Origin: Euonymus europaeus
Lineage: Eukaryota > Streptophyta > Magnoliopsida > Celastrales > Celastraceae
Assembly: GCA_963580455.1 (NCBI GenBank)
Contig: OY756970.1
Coordinates: 9,734,001 to 9,798,000, forward strand
Direction: 5' to 3'
Length of the DNA stretch: 64,000 nucleotides
In this document: positions 62,730-64,000 of the stretch, piece after piece
Position numbering within the stretch: the stretch's first letter is position 1
How the letters are laid out: every line of letters starts with the position of its first letter
The notes under the pieces: generated by a model
Database searches by the model: none
The model's input: only the letters and a program-made list of their open reading frames with translations
What the model was told of the DNA's origin: nothing
Program-made: the position numbers and the translations under genes

Positions 62730-64000
62730 GTGTACACTTTTTATTGTTCTTCTATGTCAAATTTTACGAGTATAAGCTTCCTAAATTATTTCGATGTCAA
62801 AAACCCAACTTTCTATGACAAATGGACAAAACCATTGAAAGCTCCTCTATAGAGTGAGTTGAGCAACTTAGGACTATCAAAGTTGCTCGGTGTACACTTT
62901 TTATTGTTTTTCTATGTCAAATTTTACGAGTATCAGCTTCCTAGATTATTTCGATGCCAAAACCCCAACTTTCTACGACAAATGGACAAAACCGTTTAAA
63001 GCTCCTCCATAGAGTGAGTTGAACAACTTCGGACTATCAAAGTTGATCGGTGTACATTTTTTATTGTTCTTCTATGTCAAATTTTACGAGTATAAGCTTC
63101 CCAGACTATTTCGATGCCGAAACCCCAACTTTCTATGACAATTGGACAAAACCGTTTAATGCTCCTCCATAGAGTGAGTTGAGCAACTTCGGACTTTCAA
63201 AGTTGCTCGGTTTACACTCTTTATTGTTCTTTTATGTCAAATTTTACGAGTATAAGCTTCCTAGATTATTTCGATGCGAAAACACCAACTTTATAAGACA
63301 AATTGGACAAAAACGTTAAAAGATCCTCCATAGAGAGAGTTGAGCAACTTCGAATCATCAAAGTTGCCCGGTGTACACTTTTTATTGTTCTTTTATGTCA
63401 ACTTTTAAGAGTATATGCTTCTTGGATTATTTTGATGCCAAAACCCCAACTATGAATGACAAATGATAAAAACCGTTAAAAGCTACTTCATAGTGACAGT
63501 TAAGCAATTCCGGACCATCAAAGTTGCTCGGTGTACACTTTTTATTGTTCTTCTATGTAAAATTTTACGAGTATAAGCTTCCTAGATTATTTCGATGTCA
63601 AAACCCCAACTTTCTATGACAAATGGACAAAACCGTTGAAAGCTCATCTATAGAGTGAGTTGAGTAACTTCGGACTATCAAAGTCGATCGGTGTACACTT
63701 TTTAATGTTCTTCTATGTCAAATTTTACGAGTATAAGCTTCCTAGATTACATCGATGTCAAAACCCCAACTTTCTATGACAAATGGACAAAACCGTTGAA
63801 AGCTCCTCTATAGAGTGAGTTGATTAACTTCGGACAGTCAAAGTTGATCGGTGTACACTTTTTAATGTTCTTCTATGTCAAATTTTACGAGTATAAGCTT
63901 CCTAGATTACTTCGATGTTGAAACCCCAACTTTCTATGACAAATGGACAAAACCGTTGACAGCTACTCTATTGAGTGAGTTGAGTAACTTCGGACTATCA

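Larger units (their letters stand above)
1..64000 (+). repeat. Tandem satellite array, ~160-bp monomer, ~400 copies, spans entire window
   Basis: Every stretch can be aligned to one unit of about 160 bp: the marker GTGTACAC or a near variant recurs every 158-162 bp from near position 120 to the end. The other landmarks (AAGCTTCCTAGATTA, CAAAACCCCAAC, GGACAAAACCGTT, GAGCAACTT...AAGTTGCTC) keep the same order and orientation throughout. Reading line by line I found no inverted monomer and no unrelated insertion. The window starts and ends inside monomers, so neither array edge is present. Known satellites of this size and AT-richness make up centromeric or pericentromeric heterochromatin in plants and animals; assigning a centromeric role here is inference. 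No gene occurs anywhere in this span, and open frames in it are by-products of the repeat. Confidence 0.98.
59400..64000 (+). repeat. Region VII: mixed monomers, no dominant higher-order repeat
   Basis: B-A pairs (for example 59580-59820, 60380-60640 and 62409-62729) alternate with C and D units without an obvious long period. 62700-63110 resembles 23730-24070 (AACTTAGGAC, GTATCAGCTTCC, ACATTTTTTATTG, CCCAGACTATTTCG). 63360-63900 resembles region I (CAACTTTTAAGAG, CAACTATGAATGAC, then two TTTTTAATGTTC units). The window ends inside a class C monomer. I see no gene or unrelated sequence here. Confidence 0.8.

Noticed and set aside
1..64000. CRISPR array
   Set aside because: The spacing is regular, but the sequence between the most conserved blocks is itself repeated in every unit. 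There are no unique spacers and no cas genes.
1..64000. CENP-B box
   Set aside because: TTTCGATGCCAAAACC matches only the first half of the CENP-B box (TTCG) and lacks the CGGG half and the required central A. No convincing match was seen on either strand.
1..64000. Telomeric or interstitial telomere repeats
   Set aside because: CAAAACCCCAAC looks superficially telomere-like, but it occurs once per 160-bp monomer and never as a tandem of short C-rich units.
1..64000. Transposon or centromeric retrotransposon insertion
   Set aside because: No interruption of the monomer phase larger than one or two bases was seen. There are no LTRs, polyA tails, target-site duplications or long reading frames.
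1..64000. Inverted or opposite-strand satellite segments
   Set aside because: The asymmetric block AAGCTTCCTAGATTA was only seen in the given orientation. The reverse complement was not found in a visual scan of the window.
1..64000. Naming the species or a known satellite family
   Set aside because: The monomer length and AT content fit several plant and animal satellites. I do not recognise the exact consensus, and a database search would be needed.

Overview
The whole 64 kb window is one uninterrupted tandem satellite DNA array. I find no protein-coding gene, no RNA gene, no transposon and no unique-sequence flank. The repeat unit is about 160 bp (about 400 copies), is roughly 37.5% GC in the consensus I derived by eye, and runs head-to-tail in one orientation from the first base to the last. 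Both window edges fall inside monomers, so the true array is larger. This is the signature of eukaryotic heterochromatin, most plausibly a centromeric or pericentromeric satellite. A flowering plant is my best guess, from the monomer length, AT-richness and CAAAA-containing core, but the sequence alone does not fix the taxon.

Each monomer has recognisable landmarks in fixed order: an 8-bp palindrome GTGTACAC; a T-rich stretch; a HindIII site (AAGCTT) followed by CCTAGATTA; a TTCGATG box; CAAAACCCCAAC; GGACAAAACCGTT; a CTCCATAGAG or CTCTATAGAG box; and a 28-bp dyad (GAGCAACTT, 10-nt loop, AAGTTGCTC) that abuts the next palindrome. At least six diverged monomer classes (called A to F here) are interleaved in ordered series, forming higher-order repeats (HORs).

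Layout: (I) 1-5400, a 15-monomer HOR of about 2407 bp, two full copies plus a partial one. (II) 5400-19868, a mosaic of multi-kilobase duplicated blocks with offsets of 6566/6406, 2723 and 8328 bp. (III) 19870-22680, a short 4-monomer HOR of 641 bp. (IV) 22416-29130, overlapping duplications with offsets of 801, 1922, 2081 and 4324 bp. (V) 29130-33150, including a 6-monomer duplication whose two copies match perfectly over 1038 bp at a shift of exactly 960 bp, and a 2-monomer (320 bp) duplication. (VI) 33150-59400, dominated by a 9/18-monomer HOR family (1440 and about 2880 bp). (VII) 59400-64000, mixed monomers that return to variants seen in regions I and IV.

Nearly every offset is an integral number of monomers, which points to in-register unequal exchange or gene conversion. 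Short open frames (up to 99 codons) recur only because the repeat recurs. The unit is 160 bp, which is 1 modulo 3, so the frame rotates with each monomer, and many of the frames open only at GTG codons inside the palindrome. They are not annotated as genes.
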